Shown: piece after piece, positions 49,083-58,771 of the stretch | Layout: each line of letters starts with the position of its first letter | Position numbering within the stretch: position 1 is the first letter of the stretch | NCBI GenBank assembly: GCA_021432605.1 | Contig: MU271147.1 | Location: 2,418,001-2,482,000 of the forward strand | Direction of reading: 5' to 3' | Source of the DNA: Coniochaeta sp. PMI_546 | Taxonomy: Eukaryota; Ascomycota; Sordariomycetes; Coniochaetales; Coniochaetaceae | Length of the DNA stretch: 64,000 nt | Position numbers and translations under genes: made by a program | Notes under the pieces: generated by a model | The model's database searches: none | Told to the model about the DNA's origin: nothing | Seen by the model: only the letters and a program-made list of their open reading frames with translations

Positions 49083-52000
49083 TTTTGCGGTATGATATCA
49101 ACTGAACAGTCGAGGTCGAATGAGAAGCTGCTCCGAGGGACGTTTCTGTTGTAATCAAGTATTGTCAGCTATACTCCACATCATCCGGGTACGATGAGGC
49201 ATCTCCGCAGAGAGCTAAGAAGGAGGTGGTAAACGATGAATGTAACTCCAAAGAGCGGTCAAAAGGAACGAGTCCGAGAAGTGAATGAAAGTCCTGATGA
49301 CATGCGAAGGCGTGAAGGGAACAAAATGGCATTTGTATTCAACACCAGCACGTCAGAGGGTGAAGCAGTCTTGGAACCCGAGCCTCAGTGAGGGAGGGGT
49401 AAACCCGACCACGAAACGAAGCTCACCGACCGGCGTCGTGGAGTTGAGATAGTTGGCGAGTCCGGGGCCAGGTATCAAAATGACTTGAGAACAACATGTA
49501 CTCACAATGCAGGGTATGGCTGTAAGATCAGCTCTGGCGAGAAAATGTAATACCAGACCGTTCGGGACCGCCAAAGGTATAACTTGGTCGGTCGGAGTCG
49601 ATGATGGCTCGAGTCGAATGGGTTCAGCCGAACAACGGAGTTTCGTGATGCCGCAGATGCTGGATGGGATGGTGGACGACAAGTCAAGAGTAATTTGGGA
49701 AAGTTTTGTAAATGACTCGTCTTGACCCCGTAAAATTATCCTCTGTCTCCAAAGAGGTATTGATGTTGAGAAAAGACGACGGTCAAGTCGTGAAGGGCGT
49801 GAAATGGGATGGGGGGGGGAGAAGGAAGGCTTCGTAAAAGGATGGGACGAGACGAGGGGAAGGAGAAAGGGAGAGAGATTTGAAGGGAGTGGAACTTGAA
49901 TGGGCAGGAAGCGATGCGTGGCAGACTGCAGTGGCCAGTGGCCAGTGGCTAGGACGCTGTGGCCAGGCCAAGGCCAGGATTTTTACAAACTCGGGGGATT
50001 AGTGAAATGCAGATACCAGCACAGCTCGTCACTTCCCTGCAAAATTGAGTGGGTGAATACCGACCTTAGAAGTCGTCCTGTCCACCAGGACGGAGGAAGC
50101 ACAGTGTGAGTCACACGTTACGCGGTTGTGCCAGCTTTATTTGAATTTCCAACAGTTGATCAACCACTTTCTGACTACCTCTACAACTCGGGTACCGTGG
50201 GTGTTCAACAACAAACTTTGGAACCCAGGATTACACTTGATATTACGACAATGGATGTCATTGCTTTTCAAACAGCGTATTCGTGATGTACTGAAGGTAC
50301 TTGACTGAGAGATGTGCACAACGTATTGTACTGGGTAAGAGTGTCCCGCAGATTGTATCGAGACGGAGGAAAGGCACCTCAGCTTCCTCGGATCCCTGTA
50401 TTGAGACAATCCAGCCGCGGATTGGCAGGCGACTAGTCAGGCAGAAACGCCCCGCTGAAGTCACGAACCCGACAGCTTGAACAATTGGATATCTCGGTCA
50501 GCTTATTAGATTCGTGTTTATGCAGGCCTTCGTCGACGATATCATATGTTTTGAGCTTCTATCACAGTGTATGGGCTGCGGACCGTCCCTTGCTCGCTGC
50601 CCTCGATGTTTGATGGGCTGATTACTCACCTCAAATGATTTCCTGAGGTGCCCCAGTATACGAGCTGCGTCCAGTTCTTGTTCTTTTAGCCCTCGGCCAG
50701 TTCTTTTTATATCAGCCGCCGACAACGAAGCAAGCGCTATGCGGCGGATTTTCGACGAACATCCGCCCCATCTTTCAAGGTAGGTGTGACCAAGGACTGG
50801 ATCCAGGTGCCATGAGTTCTGGTCATAGTCACCTCACGCTGTTGGCGCTCATCAATACAAATATCCCAGTCTGATATTCTCTCCAACTCATAATAACAAT
50901 CGGTATCTAATCTGCGGCTCGGTGACTGCTCAGGTGGTTTGTGCGGGCTGCATCAAGGAAATACTTCCTGAATGAACCAGACGAAACAGTCCAGTCCGCA
51001 CTGTGCAGATCCGGTTCCGTCGACATGGTACGTAGGGGCGGAGGCCCATTGCCAGCAGCAGCGCCACAGCCGGCATTGAGTTCGACTTCTCCCTTCAAAC
51101 AAGACGAGCAGTGCCTCCGAGGCATATCAACAGGCAACTTAGGCTTTTACCGCGAGTATTGTTGCGCAGCGCGTACTTCGAGCCTTGCATATACTGACAG
51201 CAAAAGGCGGTGGACTGCATGAGAAATCAGGCTCGCAAGACATTGGCGGCCCCGGTCTCGTGACGGAACAACAGCGTCAGTTCTCTGTCAACACTCCAAA
51301 GCCTTGACCGCCCGCGCCATGTCACTAAGAAGACCTCTTACTCCTTTTTACTGATTAGGTTCGCAATATCTACAATCCAGGAGCCTCGGAACCTACGGCT
51401 TAACCTTCAGCAAGAGTAGAGCAGGCGCCACTGTCAGCAAAGCCCCTCGGCGAAGACGGCTTGCCAATGCGAACATCATGCCAGTCATTTGGCGCCCTTT
51501 CGCATAATCCACCATTGCGGTTGGCCCCACGGACACCTCATGACGAAACGCCAGTCCATGTTCTGCACGGGCGGTACGCCGGTAAATCTAGGGGCATTTC
51601 TTGCCGTCGGTAAGTTGTCTGGCAAGTCATTGCCATTGCATTGCTTTGCTGCTGCTGCTGCTACTCGTGCTCGCATGCAGGCATTGCGCCTCCCACTTTC
51701 TGTGGTCTGATACCATATTACAATAGAATTACAACTTGCAGTTTACGGTAATCCGTGACTGCTTCCAAATATAAATAGCAACCGCCCGGGGGGTTAGCAG
51801 CTACCTTCGACCTCCCGACTTGCAAGAGCAGCCTCTGAATGTCTTTCAGGGATAAGTTGAACTTTCCATTGTGACCCATAGGTTCCGCTTATCGAGGCGG
51901 GTATGTAGTATCTACCTTACTGAGCAGGGCAGTCTCGGAGAATAAAGCCAGCTTGTGGGTTAGGGGAACGCTTCAATAATCCGTCTCTGAAGTGTTGCAC

Positions 52001-53113
52001 TATTCTGTAGTCGGAGCCTGTTTACTTTTGCCACTATTCGAGGCATATCCAACCTAGATGCAAATGCATCATATGCCGTGTATTACACGTCGTTGATCCC
52101 TCCAGCAATTCCACGATAGGCTTGTTCCCGTGAACTCCTTCTACATCGTCTCTGCTTCTGCGACGCAGCGTGTGGCACTTGGTGTGTTGATGCGACTTAA
52201 TGGTCCAGCAGGCTGCCTAGGCAAGCCTAGACCTGGCCAGCCTCGTCGATCTCTCACCGGACACACTTCTTCGGGTCCCCTTATAGGCCACAAAGCGACC
52301 CCCGCATTCCGCTGACTCGGATGTCCATGCCGCAATGTATCTCGTTAAATCCATGAAGTCGGAGACAAGGCTCCGCGCCAGGCTCAGCTGAATGGCAGTT
52401 CCCCCTTTTGTCTTTTCTCTCAAGGTTTACCCCGACCTCGAGCCCTGTGCAACGGCGGAGTGCCCCGGTCGCTTACCGTTGTTGCGGGTGCCTTGACACG
52501 CCGAACCCTTACCCACTTACCGTACCGGTGCGTGAATGTGGAGGCCTAGTAGGGTGACATTCCGTACCGGGATCCGGAAAGCCCCCCGCCCCCGTCGCTC
52601 TCTCGAGGCAACCCCCGACATTGCGTATCGTGCCTTGGAATATAAGATGGAATGCCCGCCCTCCAAGATGATACATGAACCAATCGGAAATCCGATAGAT
52701 GAAAAGACGAAAACCTGATCTGAGGGCCTTGAAGAAGTTTATTATACAGTTTGGATTTGTCAGATAGCTTTGCTTCTCCCGCTGTCGGAGGAGGATTTGG
52801 TTTCTGGGTCAAGCTTGGTCTCGCATGAAGCTGTGTCCAGATGTGAATGGCTCGCCTCTCGTATAGGTCTTCCTTGTAGTCTAAATAGGTAGGCACGGTG
52901 ATATATAATGCCTTGGCGTCAACCGAGACCTGCATGATCCTCCATCCAGGAAGGCGGTGGCAGATGCCGGAAAGCCTCCGTATTTCCAAGCAAACCCTCC
53001 GTACCGACCCCAACCTCACCCCGCGAGATCCGGCACCGTCGCTCGATAAGCGCGATGCTCGGCAATAATCGAACTAGCATTCTTCATTCTTTCGGAATTA
53101 TGGATGCTTTCGC
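49083..53113. other. Large gene-poor interval upstream of CK1 and of the AflR-like regulator
   Basis: About 4 kb. The first part should hold the CK1 promoter and leader; purine-rich blocks lie at about 49805-49880, followed by GGCCAGTGGCCAGTGG tandem units near 49930-49950. A short CTG run lies at about 51645-51662. Frames up to about 150 codons lack domains. No transposon or RNA gene recognised. Confidence 0.4.
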
Positions 53114-54331
53114 ATGTGGCAAAACAGCGTTCCACAAGCACCAGTGAAAGAGATGCACTCATGGCCCCATCCAAACCAGGTCCGCTCGGCATGCGAACGC
53201 TGCCGCCAGCTGAAGCTGCGATGCCTTCGCCAGACAGACTCACAACCCTCTGAGCCCTGCACAAGATGCATCCGTCTAAATCTTCACTGCCAGCAAGGCA
53301 CCCAGCGCAAAGTCGGGAGGCCGACACGGCGAGACCTCGTGAGGAAACGACAGGACGACAAGTCCCTTCCGGCGCTGGCGTCGGAGGCTGCAGGTGAATC
53401 TGTGCTATGCGACAACGCCGACCTCCAATTCCCAGGCAGCCTAGACAGCACCTGCACGGAAAACATGGACTGGCCTGCCCGCGTCACCTTGCCCTTCGAG
53501 TTCACCACCTTCGACGGAACATCTATACCATCAGACTACCTTTCCCTGATGCAGTCGCCCAGCCCCCCGGACCACAGCACGGCCGCGCTAATGCCCTCAG
53601 ACACCTGTCCCTCATCAGATGTCCACTTTGAAACCCTCTCCAAAATCAACGTGCAGCTCCATGCCCTTTGCAACGCCATATTCCGGCACGCTGTAGGCAT
53701 GGGTTTTGAGACCTTCGCATCCTATGCAGCGGGCGACTTCCAGGGTATGGACGCCTTCAGAGTCATAATGCAGAGCGCACAGGAATACCTCGCTACCATC
53801 AAGGCCCTGCACCGCGTCATCGGGACAAGGTCCTGTCCGGCAGGGACTTCATCGAAGTACAGTCTCCCTGTATCGCCGGACCCGGATCACCTGCACCAGC
53901 AGCCGACTCGCACCCTCAACTCCCCGATTGCCTATCTAGTCGTCTCGTGCTTCGTCCAACTCATTCGCCCCCTCGAAGTCTGCGTCTCCATCATGCACGC
54001 TCGCATAGCCGACACCAGCAGCGAGCCGCGGCCGGCGCAGAACATGGCATTTGCGGGGGTAACGCTCCTCGACTTCTCTACCCAGGCGTTATTGGCCATC
54101 GAACTGGTTCAGCACGTCTTAAGCCAGATCCAGCTCGTGCTTGGTCTGCCGAGCCCGCGGTCGAGCAAGAGTGGTTGGAGTGGCCTGCTGACGCCAACAA
54201 AGTATCGTGAAATGCTGAACGCGGAGCTGGGTCTGGTGGAGGACGGTTGGACGGTGAGACCGGCAAAGTTGAATGAGATGATGAGTACGACGAAGGAGCT
54301 GTTGCTGGAGAGAACCATGGCGGGTGGTTGA
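53114..54331 (+). CDS. Zn2Cys6 transcription factor, AflR-like
   Basis: A 405-residue fungal regulator. The binuclear zinc cluster lies at Cys 27, 30, 37, 49, 52 and 59 (C-x2-C-x6-C-x11-C-x2-C-x6-C) with the basic linker QRKVGRPTRRDLVRKR. The long middle loop and the GRPTRR linker are typical of AflR-type proteins rather than Gal4-type. The C-terminal half (FETLSKINVQLHAL, SPIAYLVVSCFVQLIRPLEVCVSIM, LLAIELVQHVLSQIQLVLGL) resembles the AflR regulatory domain. AflR and its kin switch on secondary-metabolite clusters. No polyketide synthase, NRPS, terpene enzyme or P450 lies within the window, so the target is elsewhere or lost. No intron needed. A second ATG (MHSWPHP, 14 residues in) is an alternative start that keeps the whole zinc cluster. 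Confidence 0.9.
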   Translation: MWQNSVPQAPVKEMHSWPHPNQVRSACERCRQLKLRCLRQTDSQPSEPCTRCIRLNLHCQQGTQRKVGRPTRRDLVRKRQDDKSLPALASEAAGESVLCDNADLQFPGSLDSTCTENMDWPARVTLPFEFTTFDGTSIPSDYLSLMQSPSPPDHSTAALMPSDTCPSSDVHFETLSKINVQLHALCNAIFRHAVGMGFETFASYAAGDFQGMDAFRVIMQSAQEYLATIKALHRVIGTRSCPAGTSSKYSLPVSPDPDHLHQQPTRTLNSPIAYLVVSCFVQLIRPLEVCVSIMHARIADTSSEPRPAQNMAFAGVTLLDFSTQALLAIELVQHVLSQIQLVLGLPSPRSSKSGWSGLLTPTKYREMLNAELGLVEDGWTVRPAKLNEMMSTTKELLLERTMAGG

Positions 54332-56239
54332 GAGGCGACTACCGGGAGGGCTTGATAAATTATCACGATGTGCATGTTTAGTGCTTGTGCAGAATACGTA
54401 GTGGACACTTGATAGCTGGAGGTTTTGTTGGCTGGGGGTGAACTAGTAGCACTGGTACATCAACTCAGTCGTAGAAATACGCCACTCATAAATAACCTAT
54501 ACATAAGCCAAAGGCACACGAGAGGCGGCTCGTACCAACACAACCAAAGACCCATGACGATGCCGGGTAGGGGTGTGATAACCATGTTGTCATCCTGAAC
54601 AGACAACACAAAGACAACAAGATTGCAAATGGCAATGGCCAAGATGAGTACTTGTAAGCCCCAGGCTATGTTGCTGTTGACACAGAGTTGATAAGGTATC
54701 AGGCAATTTTGATTCCCGGGGCCGGCTTGTGCACGAGATTGTCCGGACACTGGCCGAGTGCGAGTCGTCGGCCAGGATAGCATCCGGCGTACTAACATCG
54801 AATGTGAGCGACATTGCCTACTGCTGTTTCTGATTTATCGTTCTAAGATGATGAGATGTAGAATTTTGGCCCTGCAGATACTGTTTGACGATGATGCGCC
54901 CTCCTAAAGGAATTGATATACAAGAACGATGGTTGAGACCCCATCACTGCGACAGCGACTTCGTATCACGAGTCTCTCGTTCGAGCAAGAACAGATGAAA
55001 TTCCGCTCTTGAGGGGACGCACTGGGTCCCCATTGACCATAGACTTCCTTCTGCTCAGCATATCAGAGTTGGAAACGATCTTGTTCCACGACACAGACAG
55101 CCTGACCGGAGAAGCTATGTACCATGGCGAGCTGCTATCCTCCACGATCATGGCAGGCAACTCGTGTTACCTCACCGACATCCTACATCGGCGACTTACT
55201 TGTCGAAGGAATGATCGAGATCGTCAATCTGGGGCCTCCAGACCCGAAAGAAGCGGACTCGAACTCAACCCTGCAATCAAAGAGTGAGCCCACTTCTATG
55301 GAAGTCTCGTCACATAATTCCGAAAGACTCCTTTGAGAACAGACTTACAAGATGTACAAAACCCCATTCCAAACACTGTCTATTCCATGGCACAGGCGGG
55401 AGGGCAACGGCACGGGACCGACAAGCCAGGAAGTGATGGACCGGTTGGGAGCAGTGCATCACAACTGTGGACTATCGGCCACTTGGAATGAAGCTGAACA
55501 TATTGTGCGTCTCCGCAATCCGATCTTCAACTTCCAATATTCGTAGCAGCAGCCTAGACAGTGTTGCAGCCCGTGCCCGAACAAAATCCAGCGTCTTTGC
55601 TTCAACCATGACCCACGATGAGCTCAACATACAAAATCGACCCTAACCCTGAGATTTCGAGTGGTGCCATTAATCCCAGCGTGCAATTTCATTGGAGCGT
55701 GATACTCCTTACCCCTTGAAACCAGCGACCACCAACGGCGATAACTTCACATCTGCATCTTGAAATCACAACCCGGAGCAAGGAAGGTATTCAATGAATT
55801 TTCCAAGCAGCTCACCGAGTAGGCACTCAGATAAGTTATGTTTCCATAGAAAATAGATACAAACTTACGCGCTATCAAGTAAGAAAGTGAGTGCGACCTC
55901 ATCTCATTCTCCGTTTCGTTTCACTCCTGAAACCACTGGACTCGCGACTCGCCCCTACCACCCCGGCCGCGCCCAGACAAGTGCCGTCGCAGCGACGGCG
56001 ACGACCCCATATCCCGGGTTTCAGTGTCTTCCTGTCTTCATTCTCTCACTCCTCTGCTCTATTCCTTCCATTCCGTTCCGCCCATCTGTTTTTTCGTGAT
56101 CGTGATCTGCGCATTCAATTCTCCAGCTGGTCTGCTTTGTTTATTTCCCCCGTAATCACTTCAACCAGACCGGTCCAGCTCCTTGCCTTTCCTCTCTCTC
56201 AGTTCGCCGTGGAAACGGGTCCCAGCAAGCAGGGAAAAA
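54332..56239. other. Intergenic region
   Basis: About 1.9 kb with no firmly supported gene. A minus-strand frame at 54460-54798 has two hydrophobic segments (listed as doubtful). The final 330 bases are C/T-rich, typical of a long leader to the small secreted peptide gene. Confidence 0.4.
54460..54798 (-). CDS. Doubtful small membrane-protein ORF
   Basis: The frame reads two strongly hydrophobic stretches, LQVLILAIAICNLVVFVLSV and LWLCWYEPPLVCLWLMYRLF, separated by a short polar turn. This is unusual for chance DNA of this composition. A GTCAACAG just upstream could be an acceptor from a first exon beginning at ATG 54814 (MSLTFDVSTPDA), but I found no good donor in matching phase. No family recognised; it may be a fragment of a lost transporter or chance. 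Confidence 0.2.
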   Translation of the reverse strand: MLVRRMLSWPTTRTRPVSGQSRAQAGPGNQNCLIPYQLCVNSNIAWGLQVLILAIAICNLVVFVLSVQDDNMVITPLPGIVMGLWLCWYEPPLVCLWLMYRLFMSGVFLRLS

Positions 56240-56459
56240 ATGAAGTTCACCGCCCTCGTCCTTTCGCTCTGCGTCTCCCTTGCCGCCGCCGGCGTCGTTA
56301 TTACGCCTATCAGGCCGGAGCAGGTCGTTGAGAAGAGCTCCGATGACTGTTTCTTTGGTGTGACCACACCGCAAGGATGCGGGTATGTCTGGTAATACTC
56401 ACTCTTTGTTTGCGGTAGCGTCTAACGAGCTCTCCTCTAGCCCTCTTCGGTCTTCATAA
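56240..56459 (+). CDS. 53-residue secreted peptide with conserved-looking Cys tail
   Basis: A two-exon gene: 56240-56382 and 56441-56459, with a 58-base intron (GTATGT donor, TCTAACG branch, CTCTAG acceptor). The product starts MKFTALVLSLCVSLAAAG, a textbook signal peptide. It continues VVITPIRPEQVVEKSSDD and ends CFFGVTTPQGCGPLRSS. The intron falls two bases into a Gly codon and the second exon encodes only five more whole codons and a stop. The mature peptide would be about 35 residues with two Cys nine positions apart, able to form one small disulfide loop. I have a loose memory of similar CFFGV-TPQGC tails in other ascomycete short proteins but cannot verify it. Function unknown: candidate small secreted protein, effector or signalling peptide. 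Confidence 0.65.
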
Positions 56460-57387
56460 GCACAGATGGAAACATACGACGTGAATTACGTGGCGAAGCG
56501 GAAGTCAAGGACCGCAATGCAATGAAGAGTAGTCTGAGCCTTGAAGGGGTCGGAGGCGCAATGCTGTCAGGAGAACATACCCAACCGTACGCCCGGCGAT
56601 AAACCAAGAGAGATGGACGAACTTCAACCTGGGCGTTGTGGTCGGGTCGGAACGTATCAGAGTTGAGGACAGTACGGACGGTGGAGGACGGCTTTACCTT
56701 TGAGAGGGGCCAGGAAGGCGGAGGAGATTGCGTTTTCTTCTCGCACTTGTTTTCTAGCTGGAGACAGGGGAGCTCAAAGCACGTTGTACTTTCTGCTCTC
56801 CTACAATCAACATGACGGGTATACGTCGAATCAGTTGTACAGCGGACATATGCAATAGAAAGCCTTCAGAACAAGAACACTCTTGCCCCATCACCCCCGG
56901 GGGCTCGAGCGAATACCCCATCAGAAGGAGTGATAAAGGATAGCTTGCAACGCAAACTTTGCTATACTGCAGCCCATCCACGTCTGATGGTGCTCAGACG
57001 GATACAAACAGGCAAACCTGAATTAGATGGAACGAAGTCTAGATGAAGATGAAGATGAGGCCAACTTCAAGGCTTAAAGTAGACGACATCTGTGAAGATA
57101 TTCATACCAATATTCATGTTGGTGGTCTATGAAGCCCTGGTAGTCACTATATTACGCGTAATGTCCGACACATAGTTCGATGCCTGTTCAGTAGGATATC
57201 ATTTTTCAAACAAAATCAGAACGCCTGCCGCCGTTTACGTATTTCCAGGTCCGTCCTCTGATATAAGAAGAAAGTCTCTTCCAAGCCAAGTCACAATACT
57301 CGGTACCCTTCCTGCTAAATAAATAAATCAAAACGCAGATGCAGAATGCAGTTCAGTCACAAAGTAGAATGTCCATAAATACAACAT
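56460..57387. other. Intergenic region between convergent genes
   Basis: About 930 bases carrying the 3' flanks of the secreted peptide and the aspartic protease genes. No supported gene. The final part is A/T-richer (AAATAAATAAATC), likely 3' untranslated sequence of the protease. Confidence 0.45.
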
Positions 57388-58771
57388 TTACAAGGCAACA
57401 GCGAGACCAACAACGGCAGCAACAGCCAAACCAGCCATGCTGAATGTTGTCCGCCCGCCCGCATTCTTGCTGGCCGATGCCGTGTCGCACTCGCCGGTAA
57501 AGTTGCCCGCTCCGCCAGCGGGAATGGCCTGCTCGTGCTCTCCACAGTTTAGGTACTGCGCCATGGAGATGGTCTGGGTCGTCTGGTCGAAGACGACGAA
57601 GGCGCTACGCATGAAGGTGTCGCCTAGCAGAGCAGTCATGCCGCCGTTGACGGGGACGGCGCCGAGGATGCACAGGCTGCTGCTATACTGCCAGATGAAC
57701 TCGTTGAAGGGCACCTTGATGGTCGCCAGGCCGAAGGTGAAGTCGACGGTGCCCGAGGACTGCGCCTGCGAGCAAGGTACCTGGTACAGCTGGCTGCTGC
57801 TGTCGTAGGTACCCTGGAAGTCGGACGCCATGGCGCTGACGATGGAGGAGGGCAGGTAGCTGAGCGAGGAGCCCGAGTCGAGCACGATGGGCATGATGGC
57901 GTTGGCGTACTGCTTCGAGGACGAACCGGACTTGCTGAGCGCGATGCCCGTCAGCTGGATCCAGTACCGGTTCAGCTGCTCGCCGCCCTGTGGGCCGAGG
58001 ATCCTGTTGCTGACCAGGGGGCCGGTAAACTTCTTGGTGTCGACGCCGCCGAAGATGAGCACGCCGCCGTTGTTAGCGGTGACGCTGCCCAGGGCGACGC
58101 TGAAAGCGCGGCTGTTGGTCACATTCTCGACAGCGAGCTCGTCGATGAAGTTGTTGTAGTCGAGGTTGAAGCCCTTGCCCCAGCCTAGACCGAGGATGCC
58201 CTCGTTTAGGTCCTCTGACTGGGTGGCAACGCCGAATTGGGCGCTGGTGACGTTTATGGTGCTGTTTGGCAGGGCGATGTTGTCGGTAACGTACTCCAGC
58301 TCGACGGCACCTTTACCGTACTGGATTTGGTTTGTCGTGGATAGTATATCGGCGGTCGTGGACTTGGACGGATTGTATTGGCCATCTGCTTTGCACTCCT
58401 TCGCCTGCGATGCCGTGAGACCCGAGCTCGTGCAGTCCGGGTTGACCCAGAGCTCATCGGAACCGGTATCAATGGCGACCTTGACGCTCTGTCCGGGAGT
58501 TCCTATGCTTACTATGTGAGAAGGATTAGTAAGGGTGACGCGCATACGGTGGCTCAGAGGGCCGCTTACATTCAACGAGGTAGCTGATGGAGGTGATGTT
58601 GAACAGTGGGACATCCTGATCTCGTTTCCTGAGGGGCGCTGAGCGTTCCTTGTATGTGATCGGAAGCGACACCCAACTCTTCTCAACGAGGTCTGCGGCG
58701 GCTGGATTCCTAGGGAGGACAGAAGCGGTACACGAAGCAACTAACGCCAGGGGTAATAGTAGCTTTGCCAT
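57388..58771 (-). CDS. GPI-anchored aspartic protease, yapsin/OPSB-like
   Basis: Pepsin-family endopeptidase of 441 residues. Exon 1 is 58771-58570, intron 58512-58569 (ACTAATC branch, CATAG acceptor) and exon 2 is 58511-57388, joining SYLVE/LSIGTPGQ. It has a signal peptide (MAKLLLPLALVASCTASVLP) and a propeptide ending in a Lys-Arg Kex2 site (PLRKRDQDVPLF). The two active-site motifs are AIDTGSDELWV (about residue 83) and VLDSGSSLSYLP (about 278), both intact. The C-terminus after NFTGECDTASASKNAGG is a hydrophobic tail (FSMAGLAVAAVVGLAVAL) with small residues before it, fitting a GPI-attachment signal, so the enzyme should sit on the plasma membrane or wall. Yapsins shed or process wall proteins. 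Several N-x-S/T sites suggest glycosylation. Confidence 0.93.
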
